DNA of 64,000 nt from Pseudomonas putida. Lineage in GTDB: Bacteria; Pseudomonadota; Gammaproteobacteria; Pseudomonadales; Pseudomonadaceae. A program made the position numbers and the translations under genes. Within the stretch, counting starts at the first letter, position 1. Each line of letters begins with the position of its first letter. Positions 55,034 through 62,698 of this stretch are shown in pieces. Under the pieces are notes generated by a model, which made no database searches, was not told the DNA's origin, and saw nothing but the letters and a program-made list of their open reading frames with translations. Location of the stretch: the NCBI RefSeq assembly GCF_002025705.1, contig NZ_CP018846.1, positions 1,975,501 through 2,039,500 of the forward strand, given 5' to 3'.

Positions 55034-56112
55034 ACGGGCGGCTGCTGGCGGCAGGGCTGATGGCCCTGGCGCTGCTGCAAGGTTGCGCCGGGCGCCACGA
55101 GGAAGAACCTGAAGCCGACCCGGCCAAGGTGCGTGCCCAGCTGCTGCGCCTGTTGCCGGCACAGGCCAAGGACCGCGAAGGCTGGGCCAAGGACATCCAG
55201 GTGGCGTTCGAGGCCCAGCGCATCACGCCGAGCAAGCGCAACCTGTGCGCCGTGCTGGCGGTGACCGAGCAGGAGTCGACCTTCAACGCCGACCCGCAGG
55301 TGCCCAACCTCGGGCGCATCGCCCGCGAAGAAATCGACCGCCGCGCGGCGCGCCTGCACATCCCCGGTCTGCTGGTCGACGGCGCACTGAAGACTCCATC
55401 GGGTAACGGCCAAAGCTATCAGCAGCGCTTGCTGGCGGTGCGCAGCGAGAAGCAGCTGAGTGCGCTGTATGACGAGTTCATCGCTCGCCTGCCACTGGGC
55501 AAGACCTTGCTCGGCGGCTTGAACCCGGTGCACACCGGTGGGCCGATGCAGGTCAGCATCGAGTTTGCGGAAAAGCACGCCAAGGATTATCCCTACACCT
55601 ACGACGGCACCATTCGCCAGGAAGTGTTCAGCCGCCGTGGGGGCATGTACTTCGGTATTGCCCACCTGCTCGGCTACCCGACGCATTACGAACGGCAGCT
55701 GTACCGCTTCGCCGATTTCAACGCGGGTTGGTACGCCAGCCGCAATGCCGCGTTCCAGGCAGCCTTGAGCAAGGTCACGGGGGCGGACCTGGCGCTGGAT
55801 GGTGACCTGATCGCCCCGGGTTCGATCACGCCCGGCAGCACCGAGCAGGCAGCGCGCAAGCTGGGGGTGAAGCTGGGGCTGCGCAATCCGCAGATCCGCA
55901 GCCAGCTGGAGTTGGGTGACAGCTTGGCGTTCGAGGACAGCAAGTTGTACAGCGGGGTGTTTGCCCTGGCCGATGCGGCGGCAGGCAAGCCGGTGCCGCC
56001 GGCGGTGTTGCCGGGGATCGAGCTGAAGAGCCCGAAGATCACCCGCAAGCTGACCACCGCCTGGTTTGCCGGGCGGGTGGATGAGCGCTATGAGCGGTGC
56101 ATGAACCGGTAG
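55030..56112 (+). CDS. DUF1615 lipoprotein, probable CTG start
   Basis: This protein has a lipobox (LLQGC) after a hydrophobic stretch and a long periplasmic domain with DUF1615 features (CAVLAVTEQESTFNADPQVPNLG; GGPMQVSIEFAEKHAKDYPY; RRGGMYFGIAHLLGYP), which resembles lysozyme-like transglycosylase folds with the E of 'EQESTF' at the catalytic place. The first ATG (55060) would leave only nine residues before the lipobox Cys, too short for export. A CTG at 55030, overlapping the isochorismatase stop (CTGA), gives a normal 18-residue signal peptide (NGRLLAAGLMALALLQGC after Met). About 360 residues from there. Confidence 0.8.
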   Translation: MNGRLLAAGLMALALLQGCAGRHEEEPEADPAKVRAQLLRLLPAQAKDREGWAKDIQVAFEAQRITPSKRNLCAVLAVTEQESTFNADPQVPNLGRIAREEIDRRAARLHIPGLLVDGALKTPSGNGQSYQQRLLAVRSEKQLSALYDEFIARLPLGKTLLGGLNPVHTGGPMQVSIEFAEKHAKDYPYTYDGTIRQEVFSRRGGMYFGIAHLLGYPTHYERQLYRFADFNAGWYASRNAAFQAALSKVTGADLALDGDLIAPGSITPGSTEQAARKLGVKLGLRNPQIRSQLELGDSLAFEDSKLYSGVFALADAAAGKPVPPAVLPGIELKSPKITRKLTTAWFAGRVDERYERCMNR

Positions 56113-56185
56113 ACCGCACAGGCTTCTTCGCGGCGGTACGCGCAGGGGATGGCGTCAGGGCCACCCTGTGCTCGCCATGACAAGT

Positions 56186-56423
56186 TCAGTGCCTGTGAGA
56201 TCGAGCGCCGCCCGCGCGGCGCATCGCGGATAAATCCGCTCCTACATTTGTTGCAACGTGCCGAACCTGTGACGCCATGGTCGCCTGCCTTGGTGCATGT
56301 CTTGAGTCTTGCAAACCGGCTGAAAACCATGGCCTGACAGGCATGGCCACGTTGCAACAAATGTAGGAGCGGATTTATCCGCGATGCGCCGCGCGGGCGG
56401 CGCTCGATCTCACAGGCACTGAA
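56186..56423. repeat. Large symmetric repeat element, copy 2
   Basis: About 75-base, nearly perfect arms (ttcagtgcctgtgagatcga ... cggataaatccgctcctac ... and complement) flank a ~90-base centre with its own imperfect symmetry (gacgccatgg / ccatggcctg). Same family as 25878-26104, but with better-preserved arms. It fills most of the 359-base gap between the lipoprotein and fpvF. Short open frames in it are by-products of the repeat. Confidence 0.9.
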
Positions 56424-56471
56424 GATGTTGTGGCAGGCACATGAAAGCCCTGATGCCATTCCCAGGCGACA

Positions 56472-57341
56472 TCACCCTTCGCTCAACGCCCCGACCACCT
56501 GCTCGACACTGGCCTTGAGCCCAGCCACAGCATCCTCCGGGTCACTCTCCACCACCAGCAACTTCGCCCCGGCCGCTTCGATCACCTTGGCCAGCGCCGC
56601 ATCCGGTTGCCGATGATCCAGCACCAGTGCCACATCCTGCCCCTTGAGGTTCTCGCCTAGCGCTTTCAGCGCCGCCGCGTCCCATTTGCCATCCGCCGGC
56701 AGCGGCTGCTCCACCACATCCAGGTTCAAGCCGCTGGCCAGATACCCCAGGCGCTCGGACAGGCTGACCACACTCAGGTTATCGACCTTGGCCAATTGCG
56801 TCTGGCTGCTGGCAGTCATCTCCAGCAACTGGCGTTTGAGCCCTGCCAGGTTGCCCTGGATCCTGGCCTTGTCGGCGGGCGACAGGCGCTCCAGGTCATT
56901 GGCCAGCACGTCGGCCATGCGACCGAGGTTGGTCGGGTTGAGCCAAGGGTAGGCGGCATAGGCATCATCACCACTCACGGCGATACCCGGCAGCGCACCA
57001 TCCACCGGCCGCGCCGCGTCGATCTCGACGATGCGGATGTTGCTGCGCCGCGCCATCGGGTACAGCGGGTCGTCACGCCAGATCGAGCGCACGCCGATCA
57101 CCGCATCGGCCTGCAGCGCGGCCTTGGCCAGTGCAGCGCCACCCCGGCTGCTGAAGTAAGACGGCTGGCGGCTGGCCGGCAGGTTGGCCGGTGCGGCGCG
57201 CTTGAGCTGCACGGCGGTGCCGGCGAGCAGGGCGCTGGCCAGGCTGTGGGTCACGGGCAGGGTGGTCAGCACTTGCGTGGCCGAGGCCAGTGCAGGCAGG
57301 CCTGCGAGGGCGACGGCCAGGGTCAGCTGTTTCAGGTTCAT
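56472..57341 (-). CDS. fpvF: FpvF: second periplasmic binding protein of ferripyoverdine iron release
   Basis: This 289-residue ZnuA-like (cluster A-I) periplasmic protein has a signal peptide (MNLKQLTLAVALAGLPALASA). It has the fold's long linker helix but few of the metal-binding histidines of ZnuA. By synteny it is FpvF (PA2410), which pairs with FpvC to bind pyoverdine and the released iron. Last gene of the fpvGHJKCDEF operon; its start overlaps the fpvE stop by four bases. Confidence 0.9.
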   Translation of the reverse strand: MNLKQLTLAVALAGLPALASATQVLTTLPVTHSLASALLAGTAVQLKRAAPANLPASRQPSYFSSRGGAALAKAALQADAVIGVRSIWRDDPLYPMARRSNIRIVEIDAARPVDGALPGIAVSGDDAYAAYPWLNPTNLGRMADVLANDLERLSPADKARIQGNLAGLKRQLLEMTASSQTQLAKVDNLSVVSLSERLGYLASGLNLDVVEQPLPADGKWDAAALKALGENLKGQDVALVLDHRQPDAALAKVIEAAGAKLLVVESDPEDAVAGLKASVEQVVGALSEG

Positions 57342-58237
57342 GCCGGGTTTCCTTGCAGGCGTGGGACGAGGGCGCGGGCCAGCGCGGCGAGGGCGAAGCA
57401 GATACCCGCGACCAGAATGATCGCCGCGCCCGAGGGCACCGGCAGGTCGAGGACAATTGGCAGGAGGATGCCGAGCAGCGTGCTCAGGGTGGCGATCAGC
57501 ACCGCAACGAAGAAAAACCCCTTCAGCGACTGGCTGACCAGGCGCGCCGCCGCCGCCGGGATCACCAGCAGGGCACCGACCAGAATCGCCCCGATCACCT
57601 TCACCGAGGCCACGGTGACCAGGGTCACCAGCACCACGAACAGATAGTCCAAGGTCTTCACCGCCACCCCGCGCACCGCCGCCAGCTGCGGGTTGAAGCT
57701 GGCCAGCATGATGCGGTTGTACAGCGGCAGGGCCAGAGCCAGCACCAGCAGCGCGACGATGCCCAGCACCATCAGGTCCTGGGCGCTGACGGTCAGCACC
57801 GAGCCGAACAGCACGTTTTCGAGGATATGCACGTTGATCTTGCCGGCCAGCATCAGCAGCAGGCTGGCGCCGAGGGCCAGCGACACCGAAAGGAACACGC
57901 CGATCAGTGTGTCTGGCGACAGCCCGGTGCGGTTGCGCAGGAAGTTGAGCAGGATGCCGAACAGCAGGCAGTAGCCGAACAGGCTGCCATAGGGGCCGGT
58001 GTAGGGTTCGCCGAGCAGGATGCCGATGGCGACCCCGGTGAGCGCGGCATGGCCGACCGCTTCGGAGAAAAAGGCAAAGCGTTTGACCACCACCAGGGTG
58101 CCGAGGCCACCCAGTACCGGGCCGATCATCAGGCCGGCCAGCAGGGCATTGATAACGAAACCGTAGGCCAGGGCCTCTGGCAGGTAGCCAGCGCCGGCCC
58201 AGCCCTGGACCAGTTGGCGGAATGCTTCAAAACTCAT
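57338..58237 (-). CDS. fpvE: FpvE: ABC permease for released iron
   Basis: This 299-residue permease of the ZnuB/MntB (ABC-3) family has about eight helices and the 'ALLVGALLVIPAAAARLVSQSLKGFF' region. FpvE (PA2409) with FpvD imports iron released from ferripyoverdine in the periplasm. Four-base overlaps couple it to fpvD upstream and fpvF downstream. Confidence 0.92.
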   Translation of the reverse strand: MSFEAFRQLVQGWAGAGYLPEALAYGFVINALLAGLMIGPVLGGLGTLVVVKRFAFFSEAVGHAALTGVAIGILLGEPYTGPYGSLFGYCLLFGILLNFLRNRTGLSPDTLIGVFLSVSLALGASLLLMLAGKINVHILENVLFGSVLTVSAQDLMVLGIVALLVLALALPLYNRIMLASFNPQLAAVRGVAVKTLDYLFVVLVTLVTVASVKVIGAILVGALLVIPAAAARLVSQSLKGFFFVAVLIATLSTLLGILLPIVLDLPVPSGAAIILVAGICFALAALARALVPRLQGNPA

Positions 58238-58983
58238 CTGGCAAGGCTCTCGCTGCGAGGGTTGACGGAGAACAGGCCAAGCAGGCGTTCCGGGGTCAGG
58301 GCCTGGGCGGGCGGGGCGTCGAACAGGACCTGGCGGCTCAGGCCAGTGACCCGGTCGGCCAGGCGCAGCACGGCTGCCAGGTCATGTTCGATCCACAGCA
58401 CCGTGGTGCCGGCCTGGCGCCAGCCTTGCAGCAGTTGTTCGAATACCTGAATGCCGGCTTCGTCGAGCGCCGACATTGGCTCGTCGAGTACCAGCAGTTG
58501 CGGTTCGGGAATCAGGCCCTGGGCCAGCAGCACGCGCTGGCGTTCACCGCCGGACAACGCGCCCATCCGCCGTTTGCGCTTGTCGAGCATGCCGACCCGT
58601 GCCAACGCCGCATCGATCGCCGGCTGCACCCGGCGTGACAGGCCAAGGAACGCCGGGCGCCGCTGGCACATGGCAGCCATGAAGTCGTCCACGGTCATCG
58701 GCAGCCCGCGGTCGAACTCCAGCGCCTGCGGCACATAGCCGATCACCTGCTGCGCACCCGGCCAGTGCAGGGTCAGCTGGCCCTGATGCGGCATCTGCCC
58801 GAGCAGGGTCTTGATCAACGAGCTCTTGCCGCCGCCATTGGGGCCGACGATGGCATGCACGCTGCCGGCGGCAACGCTGAACTGCACCTGTTCGAGTATG
58901 CGTGTGCGGCCCAGGGTAAGGTCGATGCCGGCGAACTCGATGCGCGGCCCACCGGGCGCCGTGAGGTTGGCAGCGGCGGTCAT
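58234..58983 (-). CDS. fpvD: FpvD: ABC ATPase for released iron
   Basis: This 249-residue ATPase has Walker A GPNGGGKSSL, signature LSGGERQRV, Walker B LLVLDEP and the switch His in IEHDLAA. Family is the Zn/Mn-type cation importers; context makes it FpvD (PA2408). Overlaps fpvC and fpvE by four bases each. Confidence 0.93.
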   Translation of the reverse strand: MTAAANLTAPGGPRIEFAGIDLTLGRTRILEQVQFSVAAGSVHAIVGPNGGGKSSLIKTLLGQMPHQGQLTLHWPGAQQVIGYVPQALEFDRGLPMTVDDFMAAMCQRRPAFLGLSRRVQPAIDAALARVGMLDKRKRRMGALSGGERQRVLLAQGLIPEPQLLVLDEPMSALDEAGIQVFEQLLQGWRQAGTTVLWIEHDLAAVLRLADRVTGLSRQVLFDAPPAQALTPERLLGLFSVNPRSESLAR

Positions 58984-59882
58984 GCGCGGTTCTCCTGGAT
59001 GGCGCGGACCACGGTGTCGAGGTTGCGCTTCATTTCCACTTCGTATTTGTCCTTGGTGTATTCGCCGTAGGAAATGTGCGTCAGCGGGTACAGGCGCACG
59101 CCGGATTCACGCTGGATGGTTTCGACATAGGCCGACGGGAAGTCCATTTCCGAGAAGATCACTTTCACGTCCAGCGCCTTGAGCTGGTCGATGGTCTTCT
59201 TCAGCTGCGCCGGGCTCGGTTCGATGCCGTGGGCAGGTTCGACCACAGCCGTCACTTCCAGGCCGAAATCGCGCACCAGGTAGTCGTAGGCGGCATGAAT
59301 GGTGGCCACGCGGAAGGTGGCCGCCGGCGCTTCGCTGACCTTCGCCAGGGCTTCGGCGCGCAAGCCCCGCAGGCGCTTGGCGTAGGCGCGGGCATTCTGC
59401 GTGTAGAACCTGGCGTTGTCCGGGTCGAGCTTGCCCAGCTCGCGGGCGATGTTGTTGACCTGGGCGATGGTGGTGCTGATCGACAGGAAGGTGTGCGGGT
59501 TGACCACCTTGCCGGCGCCGCGGGCGGCGATGCCGGTGGCCGCCAGCAAGGGCACGTTCTGGTTGGCCTCGATGGTCGTGATGGTGGGCTTTTCGCTGGC
59601 GGCGATCATGCGGTCGGCGAAGTCGTCATGCCCCACGCCATTGAGCACCACCACGTCGAGCGTGCCGATGCGCTTGATGTCCTCGGCGCGCGGTTCATAG
59701 GCATGGGGGTTGAAGCCGGCCGGAATCAGCGGCACCACCTCGGCCTTGTCGCCAACGATATTGCTTACGTAGCTGTAGTAAGGGTGCAGGGTGATGCCGA
59801 TGCGCAGGGGCTTGCCGGTGTCGGCCAGGGCCAGCGCCGGCAGGGCGCAGGCCAGGAGCAGGGCGAGGGCTTTGCGGAACAT
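58980..59882 (-). CDS. fpvC: FpvC: periplasmic iron-binding protein
   Basis: This 300-residue cluster A-I metal-binding protein has a signal peptide (MFRKALALLLACALPALALA) and metal ligands of the ZnuA/MntA kind: H59 region (FNPHAYEPR), H in 'VVNPHTFLS' and in 'ATIHAAYDYL', and E/D near 'EPAHGIEPSP'. As FpvC (PA2407) it chelates Fe2+ released by FpvG and hands it to FpvDE. It starts 16 bases after fpvK. Confidence 0.92.
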   Translation of the reverse strand: MFRKALALLLACALPALALADTGKPLRIGITLHPYYSYVSNIVGDKAEVVPLIPAGFNPHAYEPRAEDIKRIGTLDVVVLNGVGHDDFADRMIAASEKPTITTIEANQNVPLLAATGIAARGAGKVVNPHTFLSISTTIAQVNNIARELGKLDPDNARFYTQNARAYAKRLRGLRAEALAKVSEAPAATFRVATIHAAYDYLVRDFGLEVTAVVEPAHGIEPSPAQLKKTIDQLKALDVKVIFSEMDFPSAYVETIQRESGVRLYPLTHISYGEYTKDKYEVEMKRNLDTVVRAIQENRA

Positions 59883-59898
59883 GGGGGAGTCCTTGGGT

Positions 59899-60483
59899 TC
59901 AGTGACGGTGTTCGCGGGTGACCCCGGCGTCGTAATGGCTGACCACCTGCTGCCAGCCGGCGGCGCTCAGCGCGGCCTGGCCGAGGTCGTCGGGGAGCAC
60001 GGCGGCGCTGTCGCGGCGCAGCCAGATATCGACCTCGGCGCTGCCAGCGTCGGGCAGGATCAGCAAAAAGCTGCCCGCCACCTGTGGCGCCTGGCTGCGG
60101 CCCAGGCAGGCACCGCTCGGCAGCCACTGCCACTGGTGGCCACCACGGCTCTGGCTGCCGGCATCGACCACGAACGGTGGCAGGCCTTCCTCGGCCAGGG
60201 CCTCGATGCTGGGCGTGGCGGCGTTTTCCTCGCGCAGCAGCTGGATTTCGTCGAACGCCACGCGCAGGTCGGTATAGATACCTTGCTCGGCCGCTGTCAG
60301 GTCGCGGCGGGCGTCGATCTGGTGGCTGGCGATGATCTGTTCGTCCTCGCGTTCCCCGCGCAGCAGCACCACGCTGGTGGCGAGGGCGACGATCAACAGG
60401 CTGACCAGCAGCACGTAGAGGGTTTCGTGCCCGGCACCCGCCGGGCGCACCACCTGGGTCTGGCTCATGGCAGGGCGGCTCAT
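59899..60483 (-). CDS. fpvK: FpvK: membrane-anchored accessory protein
   Basis: This 194-residue protein (DUF6162-like) has one membrane helix near residues 20-42 (LYVLLVSLLIVALATSVVLL) and a periplasmic domain containing Trp-rich and Asp-rich strands. By position it corresponds to FpvK (PA2406), part of the FpvGHJK iron-reduction complex; its exact role is unknown. ATG at 60483 overlaps the fpvJ stop; an internal ATG at 60468 is possible. Confidence 0.87.
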   Translation of the reverse strand: MSRPAMSQTQVVRPAGAGHETLYVLLVSLLIVALATSVVLLRGEREDEQIIASHQIDARRDLTAAEQGIYTDLRVAFDEIQLLREENAATPSIEALAEEGLPPFVVDAGSQSRGGHQWQWLPSGACLGRSQAPQVAGSFLLILPDAGSAEVDIWLRRDSAAVLPDDLGQAALSAAGWQQVVSHYDAGVTREHRH

Positions 60484-60800
60484 GGTTGCGCGATGTCGGC
60501 GTGGTCGACTTCCACGACATGGCCGGGGCCTGCGTCGAACAACACGTAGAACTCGCCGTCGGGGCGCTTGAAGGTCAGGCTCGAGTCGTCACCGAGCTTG
60601 CCGCCGACCAGCACCTGCTCGTCGTAGCCGATCACGTCGAGGGTCACCCCAGGCGCGCCGCTGCCATCGGAGAAACCGCCGGTGCACTTCACCTGGCCGC
60701 CAGCGACTTCCTCGCACTCGCACATCGGGTTGTGGGCCAGGGCCGGGCCTGCGGCCAGCACCAGCAAAGGCAGGGCGAGCCTGCGCATCAGGTGTTTCAT
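60480..60800 (-). CDS. fpvJ: FpvJ: small periplasmic protein
   Basis: This 106-residue secreted protein has a signal peptide (MKHLMRRLALPLLVLAAGPALA) followed by HNPMCECEE and a third Cys shortly after, a possible metal or redox centre. Corresponds to FpvJ (PA2405), which interacts with FpvG and FpvH in P. aeruginosa. Four-base overlaps on both sides. Confidence 0.88.
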   Translation of the reverse strand: MKHLMRRLALPLLVLAAGPALAHNPMCECEEVAGGQVKCTGGFSDGSGAPGVTLDVIGYDEQVLVGGKLGDDSSLTFKRPDGEFYVLFDAGPGHVVEVDHADIAQP

Positions 60801-61336
60801 GGTTTGCCTCCTTGTTTTTCGAGCCAGGCCACAGTGGCTGGCGAAGCCTTGGCCAGGGGCACGGATGCCTGGTGCAGGCTGCCGTCCCAGCCTTCGAGGG
60901 TGATCCAGATCTGCGCATCGGTGCGGGTGCGCGGCGGTATCGGCAGGTTGGTGACCATGCGGTACGGTGCGCCGAAGAAGATGGTGCCGGCGGCGCGCAG
61001 GCTGCGCGGCTTGCCGATGCGCAGGTAGACCGCCTTGACGTCATTCACGCAGGCCTTGCACAGCGCCGCATTGAACAGCTTGAAATGGCCGGCGGGGCCG
61101 TCGGCGCGCGGTGCTTCGTTGCGCAGTTCGGCGAGGTCGAGGCTGTAGGGGCCGACCTGAATGTCGCTGATCGGGTTCGCACCAAGCCCGGCGTCACCAC
61201 GGAACAGCCTGACGTCGGCGAAGTACTTGGGCATGAAGCCCAGCGGGATGAGGATCAGCAGGATATTCAGGTGAAAGCGCCACTTCAGCCACCATTGCTT
61301 GAGTGGGCGGGCGGGCAGGGCTTGGGCCTGGCTCAT
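60797..61336 (-). CDS. fpvH: FpvH: membrane protein of the iron-reduction complex
   Basis: This 179-residue protein has an N-terminal membrane helix (FHLNILLILIPLGFMPKYF) and a periplasmic domain with 'CKACVNDVKAVYLRIG', a possible CxxC pair. Corresponds to FpvH (PA2404). ATG at 61336 overlaps the fpvG stop (ATGA). Confidence 0.88.
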   Translation of the reverse strand: MSQAQALPARPLKQWWLKWRFHLNILLILIPLGFMPKYFADVRLFRGDAGLGANPISDIQVGPYSLDLAELRNEAPRADGPAGHFKLFNAALCKACVNDVKAVYLRIGKPRSLRAAGTIFFGAPYRMVTNLPIPPRTRTDAQIWITLEGWDGSLHQASVPLAKASPATVAWLEKQGGKP

Positions 61337-62526
61337 GGGCGGACCTCCAGGGTGGTTTCGCGGCTTGTGCTGCGGGGGGCGCGTTCGCTGCGCTTGAGCG
61401 CCGCAGCCGTGGCCTGGGCGGTGCGCTTGGTCCAGATCAGCAGGCCGCTGAACACCATCAGGGTCAGGATCAGGCCGAAGAAGAACCAGATCAGCTTGAT
61501 CGGCAGCCCGCCAAAGTCGCCGGTGTGCAGCGGGCGCATGGACTCGGTGACGAATTCCAGGGCCGAGCGGTCGCTGAGCAGGAACTGGCTGTCGACCTGG
61601 CGGGTGTAAGGGTTGACCGAGGCGCTCTGGAACATCAGCGGGTACCAGCCACGCCCGCCCATTTCGATGTGGCTGTAGGCGGTGGCCGGCAGCGAAATGG
61701 AAGTGATGTCCAGGCTCGGTATGGCCAGGCCGGCGATACGCGCGGCCTCGTCCAGGTCGATGCGCGGCGCCGGGCTGCCATCAGGTGTTTGCGGCACCTG
61801 CTCGCGGGCGATCACCGGCACGATTGGCTCGCTGGAAATGGTGATGTGGTTGTCGGAGAGGACCGCCCGGATCAGGAACCAGATGCTGGTGATGGAAATG
61901 ACCGCGATGAACCAGATCGACCAGACGCCGGCCAGGCGGTGCAGGTCGCCCCAGAAGATGCGCGCGCCATGGCCGGTGCGTACCGGTTTGAAGAAGCCTT
62001 TCCAGAACTTCTTATACACCACCAGGCCTGTGACCAGCGACGCCAGCATCGGCAGCCCGAGCAGCGAAACCATGTACCAGCCCCAGCTGAAGCCGTTGGT
62101 GAAAGGCACCAGCCACCAGCCATGCAATGCACGGGTGAAGGCTTCGAAGTTGAAGTCCGGCATCTTGCCCTGAATGGCCCCGGTATACGGGTTGACGTAG
62201 AGCATCGGGCTGGAACCATCGGCGTAGGTGACCCGCGCCGTGAGCGCGAAGTGCGTGCCGTCTGGCTGGCTGAGCGAGTTGACTGCCATGTCTGGCTCGG
62301 CCTTGTGCATGGCATCGAGCACTTGCTGGAAGCTCAGGCGTTGGGCGCCGTCGTCGGGCTTGCTGGCACGCACGTCGGGGTTGGCCAGCCAGACGATCTC
62401 CTGGCTGACCACGGCCAGCATGCCGGTGAAGCAGACGATCAGCACGAAGAACCAGATTGGCAGGGCGAGCCAGCTGTGGACCAGGAACCACAGCTTGGAC
62501 TTGGATTTTTTCGGTGATTTAGCCAT
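61333..62526 (-). CDS. fpvG: FpvG: PepSY-type inner-membrane ferripyoverdine reductase
   Basis: This 397-residue PepSY-TM protein has four main membrane segments (near residues 12-36, 145-168, 198-225 and 345-370), with membrane histidines in 'LVHSWLALPIW', 'ALHGWW' and 'DLHRLAGVW' positioned for haem-based electron transfer. FpvG (PA2403) reduces ferric iron on pyoverdine so that the metal is released in the periplasm while the siderophore is recycled. First gene of the eight-gene operon. Confidence 0.92.
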   Translation of the reverse strand: MAKSPKKSKSKLWFLVHSWLALPIWFFVLIVCFTGMLAVVSQEIVWLANPDVRASKPDDGAQRLSFQQVLDAMHKAEPDMAVNSLSQPDGTHFALTARVTYADGSSPMLYVNPYTGAIQGKMPDFNFEAFTRALHGWWLVPFTNGFSWGWYMVSLLGLPMLASLVTGLVVYKKFWKGFFKPVRTGHGARIFWGDLHRLAGVWSIWFIAVISITSIWFLIRAVLSDNHITISSEPIVPVIAREQVPQTPDGSPAPRIDLDEAARIAGLAIPSLDITSISLPATAYSHIEMGGRGWYPLMFQSASVNPYTRQVDSQFLLSDRSALEFVTESMRPLHTGDFGGLPIKLIWFFFGLILTLMVFSGLLIWTKRTAQATAAALKRSERAPRSTSRETTLEVRP

Positions 62527-62592
62527 CGGTCAGTCTTCTGAAAAAAGGGGGCGAGCACAGGCCCAACCAAAGAGGGCTGTTCTTCAAAGGAC

Positions 62593-62610
62593 GAATGAGA
62601 ATGAAAATCC
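62593..62610 (-). promoter_or_regulatory. Fur-box-like sequence upstream of fpvG
   Basis: The + strand reads gaatgagaatgaaaatcc, matching the aatgagaat half-site of Pseudomonas Fur boxes but with a poor second half. It lies about 70 bases before the fpvG start. No good PvdS-type promoter was found in this leader. Confidence 0.45.
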
Positions 62611-62654
62611 TGCCGGATTAAGTGCAAGCAAATGTTTCGGCGGGTACAAACGCT

Positions 62655-62679
62655 GACAGGGCGCTCGTGGCGCCCTGTC
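62655..62679 (-). terminator. Hairpin after pvdA
   Basis: A perfect 10-base stem (gacagggcgc / gcgccctgtc) with a 5-base loop lies about 20 bases after the pvdA stop. There is no strong U-tract, so its efficiency as a terminator is uncertain. Confidence 0.6.
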
Positions 62680-62698
62680 GGTGGGGGAGCAGCGTGAA

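Noticed and set aside
62527..62698. A PvdS-type promoter in front of fpvG
   Set aside because: The best TAATC...CGT pair is 22 bases apart instead of 16-17, so the spacing is wrong.
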